A DNA stretch of 64,000 bases from Subtercola sp. PAMC28395. Lineage in GTDB: Bacteria; Actinomycetota; Actinomycetes; Actinomycetales; Microbacteriaceae. Shown here piece after piece: positions 26,234 through 35,280 of the stretch. Numbering within the stretch: position 1 is the first letter of the stretch; each line of letters starts with the position of its first letter. Position numbers and translations under genes: made by a program. The DNA is taken from NCBI RefSeq assembly GCF_018889995.1, contig NZ_CP076547.1, positions 1,798,001 through 1,862,000 of the forward strand. Direction: 5' to 3'. The notes below the pieces were generated by a model. It was not told where the DNA came from and did not search any database. It worked only from the letters and a program-made list of their open reading frames with translations.

Positions 26234-27578
26234 CGATTCTCCAGACCATCACCGGGTCGCCGGCGTCGAGGTGGGCGACGTCGGCGGGAATGTGCACGAG
26301 CGCATTCGACGACGCGTACGAGTGCAGGAGGTGCGAGCTGGGGCCGCCGACCAGGGTCACTGTGCCGTCGTCATCGACGAATCCGCGGCGGATCTGGTGC
26401 ACGCCGAGGGGTGAGTCGACGGCCTCGGCGGTCATAGCGAGCTCTCTGAGGCGCTCGGCCGGGTTCTGCCCGGCGAGCCGGCGCAGCGGCGCGCGCAGGA
26501 ACATCTCGAACGTGACCAGGGCACTGACGGGGTTGCCCGGCATGCAGATGACCGGGCGCACGAAGGCCACGTCTGTTGCGGCGGCAGGGATGGCCGCGAG
26601 ACCGAATCCCTGGGGGCCGCCGGGTTGCATGGCGACCTTGCCGAACACCACGCCGAGGGGTGTCAGCGCGTCGCGCACCACTTCGCGGGCGCCGGCGCTC
26701 ACGCCTCCGATGGTCACAACGATGTCGGCCCAGGCCGCGTGCTCTGCGAGGATGCCCAGCAGCACCTCGGCGTCGTCAGACCGGCACGGCACAGCACGCA
26801 CTTCGCACCCGGTCTCGATGATCGCCAGGCTCAGCGCCACACTGTTCGAGTCGAAGATCTGCCCAGGCTCGAGCGCGGTTCCGGCGTCGCGGATCTCGTG
26901 CCCTGTGGAGACGAGGAGCACCCGGATGCGCGGCAGCACCTGCACTTCTCGAAGCCCCGTGCCGGCGATGACTCCGAGTTGCGCGGGCCCGAGCGAGGAT
27001 CCGGACCGAAGCAGCACGTCGCCCGCCGTCACGTCGCTTCCGGCTTTGCGGATGAACGCGCCTGGCGTCACGGGCTCGACGAATTCGACGTTCACGCTGG
27101 GCGCGACCTCGTCTGTCGCGTGCCTGCCACCCTGGGGCAGGTGCTCGGGGAACCGCGGCGGCACTGCCTGCTCGATCGGCACGACAGCGTCTGCGCCCGG
27201 CGGCACCGGGGCGCCGGTCATGATGGGTGCCGCGGTGCCGGGTGTGAGCACGCCTGCCGGGTCACCTGCGGCGATCTGCCCTGCGACCGTGAGTTTCACC
27301 GGGTTCTCGCCCGACGCGGTCACCAGGTCGAACCACGAAACGGCGTAGCCGTCCATCTGCGAGTTGTCGAACCCGGGCAGATCGGTGGGGGAGAGCACGT
27401 CGGCGGCCAGGATGCGCCCCTGGTAGTCTCCCGGCCGGGCAGCGAGTGCGTCGGCAGAGACACGAAGCGGTTCGGATGCCCGGGCGGAGCGACCCGCGGC
27501 AAGGGGCCCGAGCAGCGCGTCGATGGCGTCACGGTGTTCATCAATCGTGCGGCGGATCACAGCACCATCCTGCCTCAC
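26226..27578 (-). CDS. moeA: Molybdopterin molybdenumtransferase MoeA
   Basis: This 450-residue protein shows the four-domain MoeA layout: [50 protein letters not shown] with [14 protein letters not shown] for the molybdopterin-binding domain, and [18 protein letters not shown] near the end. MoeA inserts molybdate into adenylated molybdopterin. The GTG at 27578 is the outermost start and a GTG at 27560 is an alternative. It heads the minus-strand Moco operon and is divergent from moaA. Confidence 0.94.
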   Translation of the reverse strand: MRQDGAVIRRTIDEHRDAIDALLGPLAAGRSARASEPLRVSADALAARPGDYQGRILAADVLSPTDLPGFDNSQMDGYAVSWFDLVTASGENPVKLTVAGQIAAGDPAGVLTPGTAAPIMTGAPVPPGADAVVPIEQAVPPRFPEHLPQGGRHATDEVAPSVNVEFVEPVTPGAFIRKAGSDVTAGDVLLRSGSSLGPAQLGVIAGTGLREVQVLPRIRVLLVSTGHEIRDAGTALEPGQIFDSNSVALSLAIIETGCEVRAVPCRSDDAEVLLGILAEHAAWADIVVTIGGVSAGAREVVRDALTPLGVVFGKVAMQPGGPQGFGLAAIPAAATDVAFVRPVICMPGNPVSALVTFEMFLRAPLRRLAGQNPAERLRELAMTAEAVDSPLGVHQIRRGFVDDDGTVTLVGGPSSHLLHSYASSNALVHIPADVAHLDAGDPVMVWRIDD

Positions 27579-27694
27579 TCTGCCGGGAGCTGTCTGCCCA
27601 CTTGACGGCCCCGACGCATTCGGCTTGGTGCACTCGCTGCAGGCGCCTCAAACCGGAGAGGCACGTCGGCCGGAATACCACTTAGGCTTGGTCA

Positions 27695-28813
27695 ATGACC
27701 GTGATGCTCGGAGTGCCGCAGGTGAGGGTTCGCCCGGGCGAGCCGCAGAGCGCCCAGCAGATCGCCCAGTTCGGGGTGCGACCGGCATCGTCGTCTGTTC
27801 CCGGGCTGCTCGACAGCTACGGCCGGGTCGCCACCGACCTCCGCATCTCCCTCACAGACAAGTGCAACCTGCGCTGCACCTATTGCATGCCGGCAGAGGG
27901 CCTGCCTTTTCTCCCCACTCCCAAGCTCATGCAGCGCGACGAGATCGTGAGGCTTGCGCGCCTCGCGACAGAGCGGCTCGGCGTTCGGCAGGTGCGCTTC
28001 ACGGGCGGTGAACCACTTCTTCGCGGCGACCTGGTCGACATCATCCGTGACGTTTCAGCACTGGATGCCCGCCCGGAGGTCTCGCTCACCACCAACGCCA
28101 TCGGGCTGGCCGGGCGCGCGACCGCGCTCGCCGACGCGGGCCTCGACCGGGTGAACGTGTCGCTCGACTCGATCTGTGCTGAGACGTTCGCCACGATCAC
28201 CAGGCGCCCCTTTCTCACCAAGGTGCTCGCAGGCATCGACGCGCTGGGTGCGGCGGGCATCCATCACACCAAGATCAACGCGGTGCTCATTCCCGGCATC
28301 AACGACACCGAGGGCCCCGAGCTGCTCGAGTGGGCGCTCGCCGGCGGGCACCAGCTGCGGTTCATCGAGCAGATGCCGCTCGACGCCGACCACATCTGGG
28401 ATCGCGACGTGATGATCACGGCCGAGGAGATGCGCCGCCGACTCTCGGAGCGTTACGACCTGACGCCCGACGAAGCTCCGCGCGACGGCGCGCCGGCCGA
28501 GCTGTACCAGGTGCGTTTGCGCGGCGCGGCAGCCGATTCACCCTCGCTCGGAACCGTGGGCATCATCGCCTCTGTCACCGAGGCCTTCTGCGAAGACTGC
28601 CGCCGCACCCGGCTCACCGCCGAGGGTGGGGTGCGCAGCTGCCTCTTCTCGCACACCGAGATCGACCTGCTCGGCCCGATGCGGGCCGGTGCCGACGACG
28701 ACACGGTCGCCGACCTCTGGCGTGCGGCGATGTGGGCGAAACCCTCCGGCCACGGAATGAACCAGGCTGGCTTCCAGCAGCCCGACCGACCGATGAGTGC
28801 CATCGGTGGCTGA
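27695..28813 (+). CDS. moaA: GTP 3',8-cyclase MoaA
   Basis: This 372-residue radical-SAM enzyme has CNLRCTYCMP for the first 4Fe-4S cluster, RFTGGEPLLR, and a C-terminal cluster motif CEDCRRTRLTAEGGVRSCLF. The protein ends in IGG, resembling the C-terminal GG tail required for activity. MoaA makes 3',8-cyclo-7,8-dihydro-GTP, the first step of Moco synthesis. It starts at an ATG at 27695 with a second ATG four codons on. It is divergent from moeA and overlaps moaD. Confidence 0.96.
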   Translation: MTVMLGVPQVRVRPGEPQSAQQIAQFGVRPASSSVPGLLDSYGRVATDLRISLTDKCNLRCTYCMPAEGLPFLPTPKLMQRDEIVRLARLATERLGVRQVRFTGGEPLLRGDLVDIIRDVSALDARPEVSLTTNAIGLAGRATALADAGLDRVNVSLDSICAETFATITRRPFLTKVLAGIDALGAAGIHHTKINAVLIPGINDTEGPELLEWALAGGHQLRFIEQMPLDADHIWDRDVMITAEEMRRRLSERYDLTPDEAPRDGAPAELYQVRLRGAAADSPSLGTVGIIASVTEAFCEDCRRTRLTAEGGVRSCLFSHTEIDLLGPMRAGADDDTVADLWRAAMWAKPSGHGMNQAGFQQPDRPMSAIGG

Positions 28814-29108
28814 GCTCACGCAGGTCACGCAGGTCTCTGAGTCTGCTGCCACCGGCACTGCTGGCGTCACCGTGCGCTATTTCGCCGCGGCAAAAGCGGC
28901 AGCCGGTCTCGGCGAAGAGGTGCGCCCACTGCCCGGCTCGGGCCCCGGATGCTCGATCCAGGCCCTGCTCGACAGCACCCCGTTCGGCTCGGCTCCCGTC
29001 TTCGCGCGCAGCACTTTTCTGCTGAACGGTGTCACGACCACCGATCGCGAGGCCCTCGTGCACCCCGGCGACACCCTCGACGTTCTGCCCCCTTTCGCCG
29101 GCGGCTGA
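28797..29108 (+). CDS. moaD: MoaD/ThiS-family molybdopterin synthase sulfur carrier
   Basis: This protein of about 100 residues has a beta-grasp domain (TVRYFAAAKAAAGLG, FARSTFLLNGVTT, VHPGDTLDVLPPFAGG) ending in the Gly-Gly that MoeZ/MoeB adenylates and that becomes a thiocarboxylate. It overlaps the end of moaA; the GTG at 28797 is used, with a GTG at 28806 also possible. It supplies sulfur to MoaE in molybdopterin formation. Confidence 0.92.
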   Translation: MPSVAELTQVTQVSESAATGTAGVTVRYFAAAKAAAGLGEEVRPLPGSGPGCSIQALLDSTPFGSAPVFARSTFLLNGVTTTDREALVHPGDTLDVLPPFAGG

Positions 29109-29281
29109 GTCAGGGCAGCCCGCTGCTTGACTGACCCTGCGAGTCCAAGCCCGACCGCGTGCCCGCCACTGATTCCGGCGGCGAGTATCGAACCTCGCGG
29201 CATTGGTTGATTGTCGTCGCCTGCCGCCTGAGCCCCAGCTGGATGCTCCCGGCCGTGACTATCTCAGGCGTGGCACCTGGT

Positions 29282-30619
29282 TCAGTAGCGCGGCAGCTCG
29301 GGGTCGATCGTCGTCGCCCACGCATCGATGCCGCCCTCGACAAAGGTCACATCGGTGTAGCCCGACTGCAACATGACCTCGCGGGCATAGCGCGACCGGG
29401 TGTCGTGGTGGCAGTGCAGCAGAACTCGCTCGCCCATGAGGAGCTCCCGTGCGTGGTCGGAAAGCAGGGTCGACATCGGGAGCAGGACCGCGCCGTCGAT
29501 GGCCACGAGTTCGTGCTCCCATTCCTCCCGCACGTCGACGAGCACGAAGTCGTCAGCGCCTGCGCTTCGGGCCGCGAGTCGCTCGGCGAGCTGGGCAACC
29601 GTGATCGAGGGCGTCGCGTCCGCCGGGTTCGAGGCGGGAGCTGGAGATGCGCGATGCGTGTCCGAGCCAGAGGCGGAGCGAGGTTCTGAAGGTGAGCCGG
29701 TGCCCGAGCGGGTGCCCGAGCCGGAAGCCGATTTAGGGGCTAAGGCAGTGCTAGATGCAGAGGCAGAGACCGCGCCCGAGCCTGAGGACGCGGCAAGGGC
29801 TGAGACCGAGGCTTGGGTCGCAGCGGGTGCCTGGGCCTGGGCTGTGGCGTGGGGCTCGGCGGCACGAAACGGTACCTGCGTCTGTGAGCCGTCGAGGGCA
29901 TCCACCACCAGAACGCGGCCGAGCATCGGCTCACCGAATCCGGCGATCAGCTTGAGGGCTTCGGTGGCCATGGCGGCACCGATCGTCGCGCAGAGCGGCC
30001 CGAGCACGCCGGCAACTGAACACGATTCGAGTTCATCATCGGCCGGTGGCGAAGGGTAGAGGTCGCGAAGTGTGACACTGTCACCCCGGGCATCCTGCCA
30101 GAACACCGACATCTGCCCGTCGAACCGCAGCACCGAACCCCAGATGTAGGGCATGCCCAGCAGGGCTGCCTCGTCATTCGCCAGGTATCGCGTGCTGAAA
30201 TTGTCGGTGCCGTCGATCACCAGATCGTATCCCGCAAGAATCACGGCCGCGTTCCCCACATCGAGCCGAACCTCGTGCAGCTCTACCTGCACGAGCGGGT
30301 TGAGTCGCTCAATCGCCGCGCGCGCCGAGCGGGCCTTCGACGTGCCGACCACCGCGGCCGAATGGATGATCTGCCGCTGCAGGTTCGAAACATCGACGGT
30401 GTCATCATCCACAACGCCGATCGTGCCGACCCCTGCGCCGGCGAGATACAGCAGAACCGGCGACCCGAGCCCACCCGCGCCGAGCACCAGCACCCGCGCA
30501 CCCTTGAGCCGTCGCTGGCCCTCGAGGCCGATCTGCGGCAGTCGGATCTGGCGGGAATACCGCTCGAGTTCGTCGGGGGTGAGCTCGGGCCCGGGGGCGA
30601 CGAGCGGTCTGCGTGCCAT
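29282..30619 (-). CDS. moeZ: MoeZ-type adenylyltransferase with C-terminal rhodanese domain
   Basis: This 445-residue protein has an N-terminal ThiF/MoeB domain (VLVLGAGGLGSPVLLYLAGA, DGTDNFSTRYLAND, ESCSVAGVLGPLC) and a C-terminal rhodanese domain (FVLVDVREEWEHE, with the active-site Cys in LLHCHHDTRSR). It would adenylate and sulfurate MoaD-type carriers. The MoeB-type zinc Cys pairs are absent, as in mycobacterial MoeZ. A low-complexity Ala/Ser/Gly linker of roughly 95 residues separates the domains, much longer than usual. The ATG at 30619 matches the family start. The frame stays open upstream through repeat DNA, but that extension is not credible as protein. Confidence 0.9.
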   Translation of the reverse strand: MARRPLVAPGPELTPDELERYSRQIRLPQIGLEGQRRLKGARVLVLGAGGLGSPVLLYLAGAGVGTIGVVDDDTVDVSNLQRQIIHSAAVVGTSKARSARAAIERLNPLVQVELHEVRLDVGNAAVILAGYDLVIDGTDNFSTRYLANDEAALLGMPYIWGSVLRFDGQMSVFWQDARGDSVTLRDLYPSPPADDELESCSVAGVLGPLCATIGAAMATEALKLIAGFGEPMLGRVLVVDALDGSQTQVPFRAAEPHATAQAQAPAATQASVSALAASSGSGAVSASASSTALAPKSASGSGTRSGTGSPSEPRSASGSDTHRASPAPASNPADATPSITVAQLAERLAARSAGADDFVLVDVREEWEHELVAIDGAVLLPMSTLLSDHARELLMGERVLLHCHHDTRSRYAREVMLQSGYTDVTFVEGGIDAWATTIDPELPRY

Positions 30620-31341
30620 AACCCCCAACCCTAACCCCGCGGTGCCTGCCCGAGCCGGCTCGGGGCTCGACCGAGCCCGTACGCGTGCGCAACCGAACCG
30701 GCGCGGGGGCGCCACCCGTTCGTCCACGCGCGACATCGCGTGCAGTCTGCACGTGGCACCGCGTGTGGACGAACGGGTGGACGACTGGGCGGCAGAACGG
30801 GTGGCAGGTGGCCACCGGGAGACTGCTCGACTCGCTACCCTCAGCAGCCCACACCCGCCGCCGCGACCGCCGTGCCCCACGAGCCCGAACCGCCCACTCC
30901 CGCCGCCGCGACCGGCCGCCCCTAACTCCGCGGTGCCAGCCCGAACCGGCTCGGAGGCGCGACCGATTCGGCGCGGGGGCGCTGCTCGTTCGTCCCCACG
31001 CGACATCACGTGCAGACTGCACGTGGCACCGCGTGTGGACGAACGGGTGGACGGGCGGGCGGCAGAACGGGCGGCAGAACGGGTGGCAGGTGGCCACCGG
31101 GAGACAGCACGACTCGCTACCCTCAGCAGCCCAGACCCGCCGCCGCGACCGCCGTGCCCCACGAGCCCGAACCGCCCACACCCGCCGCCGCGCCCGCCCA
31201 GACCCACCGCTCGCCCCACTGCCTCGTCCGGCCCCGACCCGCCCACTCCCGCCGCGCCGCCGCGTCACAGGGCCGAAGAACCGGCAGGGTTGGGTACCGT
31301 AGAGCCAGCAGCATGACGAGAGCTACACGAGAGGGTCGCCG
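30620..31341. repeat. Non-coding moeZ-smc interval with duplicated nested-hairpin unit
   Basis: Two diverged copies of a unit of about 290 bp begin near 30631 and 30922. Each contains a 69-bp inverted repeat, 30712-30780 and 30982-31050, with 21-bp arms (20/21 and 17/21 paired) around an inner dyad CGTGCAGTCTGCACG or CGTGCAGACTGCACG. A GGTGGCCACC dyad and a shared GC-rich tail follow. Long ORFs cross both strands only because stop codons are rare in this composition. The divergent promoters of moeZ and smc should lie at its two ends. Confidence 0.8.
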
Positions 31342-34300
31342 GTGTACCTGAAGAGCCTGACCCTCAAGGGGTTCAAGTCCTTCGCTCAGCCGACCACATT
31401 CGCCTTCGAGACCGGCGTCACCTGCGTGATCGGGCCGAACGGCTCCGGCAAGAGCAACGTTGTGGATGCCCTGGCCTGGGTCATGGGTGAACAGGGTGTC
31501 AAGACCCTCCGCGGCGGCAAGATGGAAGATGTCATCTTCGCCGGCACCTCCACCCGGGGCCCGCTCGGCCGCGCCGAAGTCATCCTCACGATCGACAACG
31601 CCGACGGCGCGCTGCCGATCGACTACTCCGAGGTGACGATCAGCCGCACCCTGTTCCGCAACGGCGGCAGCGAGTACGCCATCAATGGCGACTCCTGCCG
31701 GCTGCTCGACGTGCAGGAGCTGCTGAGCGACTCCGGTCTCGGCCGAGAGATGCACGTGATCGTCGGGCAGGGGCAACTCGACGCGGTGCTGCACGCCACC
31801 CCCGAGGGGCGGCGTGGTTTCATCGAGGAGGCCGCGGGCATCCTGAAGCATCGCCGCCGCAAGGAGAAGACGCAGCGCAAGCTCGAGGCGATGCAGGCGA
31901 ACCTCACCAGGCTGAGCGATCTTGCCGGCGAGATCCGCAGGCAGCTCAAGCCGCTGGGCCGGCAGGCGGAGGTCGCCAAGGAAGCCCAGGGCATCGCCTC
32001 GATCGTTCGGGATGCCCGCGCCCGCCTCCTGGCAGACGAAGTGGTCACGCTGCGAGCCGCCCTCGACGACCACTCCCGAAGCGAGAACGAACGGCGCACC
32101 GAACGGATCGTTCTGCAGGAGCGCCTCGAGCAGAACCAGTTGCGCATCAATCGCATCGAGCAGGCGCAGGTGGGCGATGCTGTCGACCTCGCCCGGCGCA
32201 CGGCGTTCGGGCTCGAGTCTGTGCAGGAACGGCTGCGTGGCCTCTATACGCTCGCCAACCAGCGGCTCGCGCTGCTCGGCTCCGAAGCGGAGACGGCCTC
32301 GAACGGGCCCGGGGTGACCGCGAGCATGATCGCTGACGCGCAGGAGGAGGCCGAGCGCCTCGCCGAACGGTTGGCTGCGGCCGAACAGGGGTGGCGCGAT
32401 GCCGGTGCCGCGACCCTGGCTATGCGGCAGTCGCTTGACGCCGTGGACGAGCAGATCGCCGTTCAGAGCGCGCTCGTGTCGAAACACGATCTCGAGATCT
32501 CGAAACTCACCGGCCAGCTCGAGTCGGCGAATTCGCGGCTCGCTGCCGTTCGCGGCGAAGACCTGCGCCAGCAGAACGCCCTCGACGCGGCGTTCGAGCG
32601 CCGGGGCCGCCTGCAGCTCGAGTTCGCTGCCCTCGACGCTGAGGCAACGACGACCGACGAGGGCGCGACCGATCTCGACGAGGCGTACGAGTTCGCGCAG
32701 GCCGCGGTGTTCGAGGCCGAGGCCGAGATCGAACAGCTTCGGGATGCCCTGCACACGCTCGAGCGCGAGCGAGACGCTCTGGCGGGCAAGACGAGCGCGC
32801 TGTCGATGGCGCTCGGGCAGAAAGACGGCTCGAGTGAGCTCGCCGGGTCGGGTTTGCCGGGCATCCGGGGCCTCGTGGCGGAGCACGTGCAGGTGACGCC
32901 GGGGTTCGAGGCCGCGATTGCGGCGGCGCTGGGTTCGCTGGCCGACGGGGTGCTTGCTGACACGGCTGAGGCGGCGTTCGACGCCCTTGCCTCGGCCCGC
33001 GATGCTGACATGGGCCGCGTGGAGGTCATCATCGCTGCGGCATCTGCGGCTGCGGCCTCGGGCAGTTCACGTGAGGCCACTGCGCCGAAGCGAGACGCGC
33101 CTGCCGGGCGCAGTTCGGCGCAGCAGGCTCACGGCGCAGAGGCCGGCGAACTGCCGGGCGTGGGGCTCGTATGGGCGGTCGACGTTGTGCGGGCACCCGA
33201 CGGAGTACGGGCGATCCTGGCACTGACGCTCATCGCCGACGACCTCGAGTCTGCGCGGGCCGCGTGGCGAGCCGGTGGTGAGGCCGCTGCCAACGCGTCG
33301 GTGCGTGACGGCGACGGCGACGGCGACGGTGACGATGTCCGTGGTGAGGCCGCTGCGCCGAAAAGCGGCAGCTCTGCCGCGCTCACTTCGGCGCAGACGA
33401 CTCACCCTGCGGGCCAGCACGCGCATGGCAGCAAGGGCTTCGGCCCGCTCACGATCATCACGAAGAGCGGCGACGTGCTCACCGAGTACGTGCTCCGCGG
33501 CGGCTCTGGCGCGAAGCGCTCGCGGCTCGAACTCGTGGCTGAGCGCGACTCGGCGGCGACCCGCCTCGAGACCGTGAAGACGGAGATCGACCGCGCCCGC
33601 GAGGCGCTGGCCGAGCAGCGATCCATTCTCCAGAACGCCAAGCAGCAGTCGACGAACGCGCTCTCAGCACTGCGCGAGTTCGATTCGCGCCTCGCCGCGC
33701 AGGCCGAACGGCTCTCTCGCTTGAAAGCGCAGGTCGACGCCAGCCACAGCGAGTTTGAGCGCCTCGAGCGCTCGCGTGCCGCCGCGAAGGAGACCGTGGC
33801 AACCGCGCTGGCAGCGGCAGAGAAGGCGCGCGCCGAACTCGATGCTATGCGCTCGCGGCCCCGGCCCATTCTCGACGTGAGTTCGCGTGACGACCTGTTC
33901 GGCGCACTCGAGGCCGCCCGCGAGGCTGAGATCGAAGCGCGGCTGTCGCTCGAGACGGCGCGCGAGCGTCTGCGGGCCGAACTCGCCCGGGTGACCGAGC
34001 TCGAACGCCAGAGGGTGGCTGAGCGCGCCGCGGCCGAGGAGGCCGCGCGCCGGGCCGTGATCCGTCGCAGGCAGGTCGAATCGGCGACAGCCGTGGTGAC
34101 GGCGTTGCCCGAAGTTCTCGACTCCGTCGACCGCTCCGTCACCGTGGCGCGGCTCGAACTCGCCCAGCGCGAGGCCGAGCGCGCTGAGCAGAACGCAGAG
34201 CTGACCGAGTTGCGCCGCGAGGAATCAGGGCTACGCGAGCGACTCCAGGGCATCACCGAGAACGTGCACGGCCTCGAACTGCAGATCTACGAGAAGAAGC

Positions 34301-35226
34301 TGCACCTGTCGAGTGTGCTCGAGCGCGTCGGCTCAGAGCTCGGACTCGTCGAGGCCGACCTGGTGGCGGAGTACGGGCCCGACGAACCCATTCCAGTCGA
34401 TGGGGTGGGGGCAGACAGACGTCCCGGCGCCGCATCCACCGCCAAGATTGTTCCCGCCGACGGCGATTCGACCGCCAGGGCCGCATTCGACGGGGTGCCG
34501 GACGGGCAGGACGCGAACAGCAGCGCTTCCGGCGATGAAGCGTGTGCCGGGCATCCGACCGTTCCCTTCAACCGTGACGAGCAGAAGCGCCGCCTGGCCA
34601 AAGCCGAACGGATGCTCGCCGAGCTCGGCCGCGTGAACCCCCTTGCACTCGAAGAGTTCGACGCGTTGGAGCAGCGCCACAAGTTCCTCACCGAACAGCT
34701 CACCGACCTCACGAACACGCGCAAAGACCTGCTGACGATCATCGACGAGATCGACGACAAGATGAAGTACATCTTCGAGAGCGCCTTCAACGACACGAAG
34801 GCGGCGTTCGCCGAGGTGTTCCCCGTGCTCTTCCCGGGCGGAACCGGCAGCATCTCGCTCACAGACCCCGGTGACCTGCTGACGACGGGTGTCGAGGTCT
34901 CGGTGAAGCCCGCGGGCAAGAAGATCGAACGCCTGTCGCTGCTCTCGGGTGGGGAGCGCTCGCTCGCCGCAGTCGCGCTGCTCATCGCCATCTTCAAGGC
35001 GCGCCCCAGCCCGTTCTACATCATGGACGAGGTCGAAGCGGCCCTCGACGACGCCAACCTCGGCCGTCTGCTGACCATCTTCCAAGACCTGCGTGAGACC
35101 TCCCAACTCATCGTCATCACCCACCAGAAACGCACGATGGAGATCGCCGATGCGCTCTACGGTGTCTCGATGCGGCACGACGGGGTGTCGGCCGTGATCG
35201 GCCAGCGGGTGAAAGACTCCGCCTGA
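31342..35226 (+). CDS. smc: Chromosome segregation ATPase SMC with expanded hinge
   Basis: This 1294-residue SMC has Walker A GPNGSGKSNVVDALAWVMGE at residues about 32-51, long coiled coils, a central hinge, the signature LLSGGERSLAAVALLIA and Walker B FYIMDEVEAALDD near the C-terminus. SMC dimers with ScpA/ScpB organise and separate chromosomes. It is roughly 100 residues longer than is typical. The excess is mainly two low-complexity stretches in the hinge (residues about 570-610 and 650-700), each containing a 62-bp palindromic repeat, plus an acidic/polar insert near residues 1022-1075. The GTG at 31342 begins the canonical YLKSLTLKGFKSF. It leads into ftsY and ffh. Confidence 0.96.
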   Translation: MYLKSLTLKGFKSFAQPTTFAFETGVTCVIGPNGSGKSNVVDALAWVMGEQGVKTLRGGKMEDVIFAGTSTRGPLGRAEVILTIDNADGALPIDYSEVTISRTLFRNGGSEYAINGDSCRLLDVQELLSDSGLGREMHVIVGQGQLDAVLHATPEGRRGFIEEAAGILKHRRRKEKTQRKLEAMQANLTRLSDLAGEIRRQLKPLGRQAEVAKEAQGIASIVRDARARLLADEVVTLRAALDDHSRSENERRTERIVLQERLEQNQLRINRIEQAQVGDAVDLARRTAFGLESVQERLRGLYTLANQRLALLGSEAETASNGPGVTASMIADAQEEAERLAERLAAAEQGWRDAGAATLAMRQSLDAVDEQIAVQSALVSKHDLEISKLTGQLESANSRLAAVRGEDLRQQNALDAAFERRGRLQLEFAALDAEATTTDEGATDLDEAYEFAQAAVFEAEAEIEQLRDALHTLERERDALAGKTSALSMALGQKDGSSELAGSGLPGIRGLVAEHVQVTPGFEAAIAAALGSLADGVLADTAEAAFDALASARDADMGRVEVIIAAASAAAASGSSREATAPKRDAPAGRSSAQQAHGAEAGELPGVGLVWAVDVVRAPDGVRAILALTLIADDLESARAAWRAGGEAAANASVRDGDGDGDGDDVRGEAAAPKSGSSAALTSAQTTHPAGQHAHGSKGFGPLTIITKSGDVLTEYVLRGGSGAKRSRLELVAERDSAATRLETVKTEIDRAREALAEQRSILQNAKQQSTNALSALREFDSRLAAQAERLSRLKAQVDASHSEFERLERSRAAAKETVATALAAAEKARAELDAMRSRPRPILDVSSRDDLFGALEAAREAEIEARLSLETARERLRAELARVTELERQRVAERAAAEEAARRAVIRRRQVESATAVVTALPEVLDSVDRSVTVARLELAQREAERAEQNAELTELRREESGLRERLQGITENVHGLELQIYEKKLHLSSVLERVGSELGLVEADLVAEYGPDEPIPVDGVGADRRPGAASTAKIVPADGDSTARAAFDGVPDGQDANSSASGDEACAGHPTVPFNRDEQKRRLAKAERMLAELGRVNPLALEEFDALEQRHKFLTEQLTDLTNTRKDLLTIIDEIDDKMKYIFESAFNDTKAAFAEVFPVLFPGGTGSISLTDPGDLLTTGVEVSVKPAGKKIERLSLLSGGERSLAAVALLIAIFKARPSPFYIMDEVEAALDDANLGRLLTIFQDLRETSQLIVITHQKRTMEIADALYGVSMRHDGVSAVIGQRVKDSA
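33071..33132. repeat. 62-bp palindromic element, copy E1, inside smc
   Basis: The element starts GTGAGGCCACTGCGCCGAA and ends TTCGGCGCAGCAGGCTCAC, so its ends pair at 16 of 19 positions. It is about 47/62 identical to E2 (33344-33405) and starts at the same codon phase, coding a 21-residue peptide with EATAPK and SAQQAH. Confidence 0.75.
33344..33405. repeat. 62-bp palindromic element, copy E2, inside smc
   Basis: The element starts GTGAGGCCGCTGCGCCGAA and ends TTCGGCGCAGACGACTCAC, with an inner GCGGCAG/CTGCCGC hairpin. It has the same length, reading phase and terminal blocks as E1 and codes EAAAPK and SAQTTH. It is about 44/62 identical to the intergenic copy at 38834. Confidence 0.75.
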
Positions 35227-35280
35227 CCCCAGCTCACAGAGGGGGCAGCGTCGACCACGCCCGCACCATAGGCTTGTCGC

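Noticed and set aside
29282..30619. Missing CxxC zinc pairs in the MoeB-like domain
   Set aside because: Mycobacterial MoeZ also lacks them, so absence does not indicate a broken enzyme.
30620..31246. N-terminal extension of MoeZ, or a separate Arg/Gly/Ser-rich protein, encoded by the duplicated units
   Set aside because: The family start is at 30619, all frames are open because of high GC, and the structured palindromes are better explained as non-coding DNA.
31123..32886. 587-residue minus-strand ORF across the start of smc
   Set aside because: It is antisense to conserved SMC ATPase coding and shows no recognisable domain.
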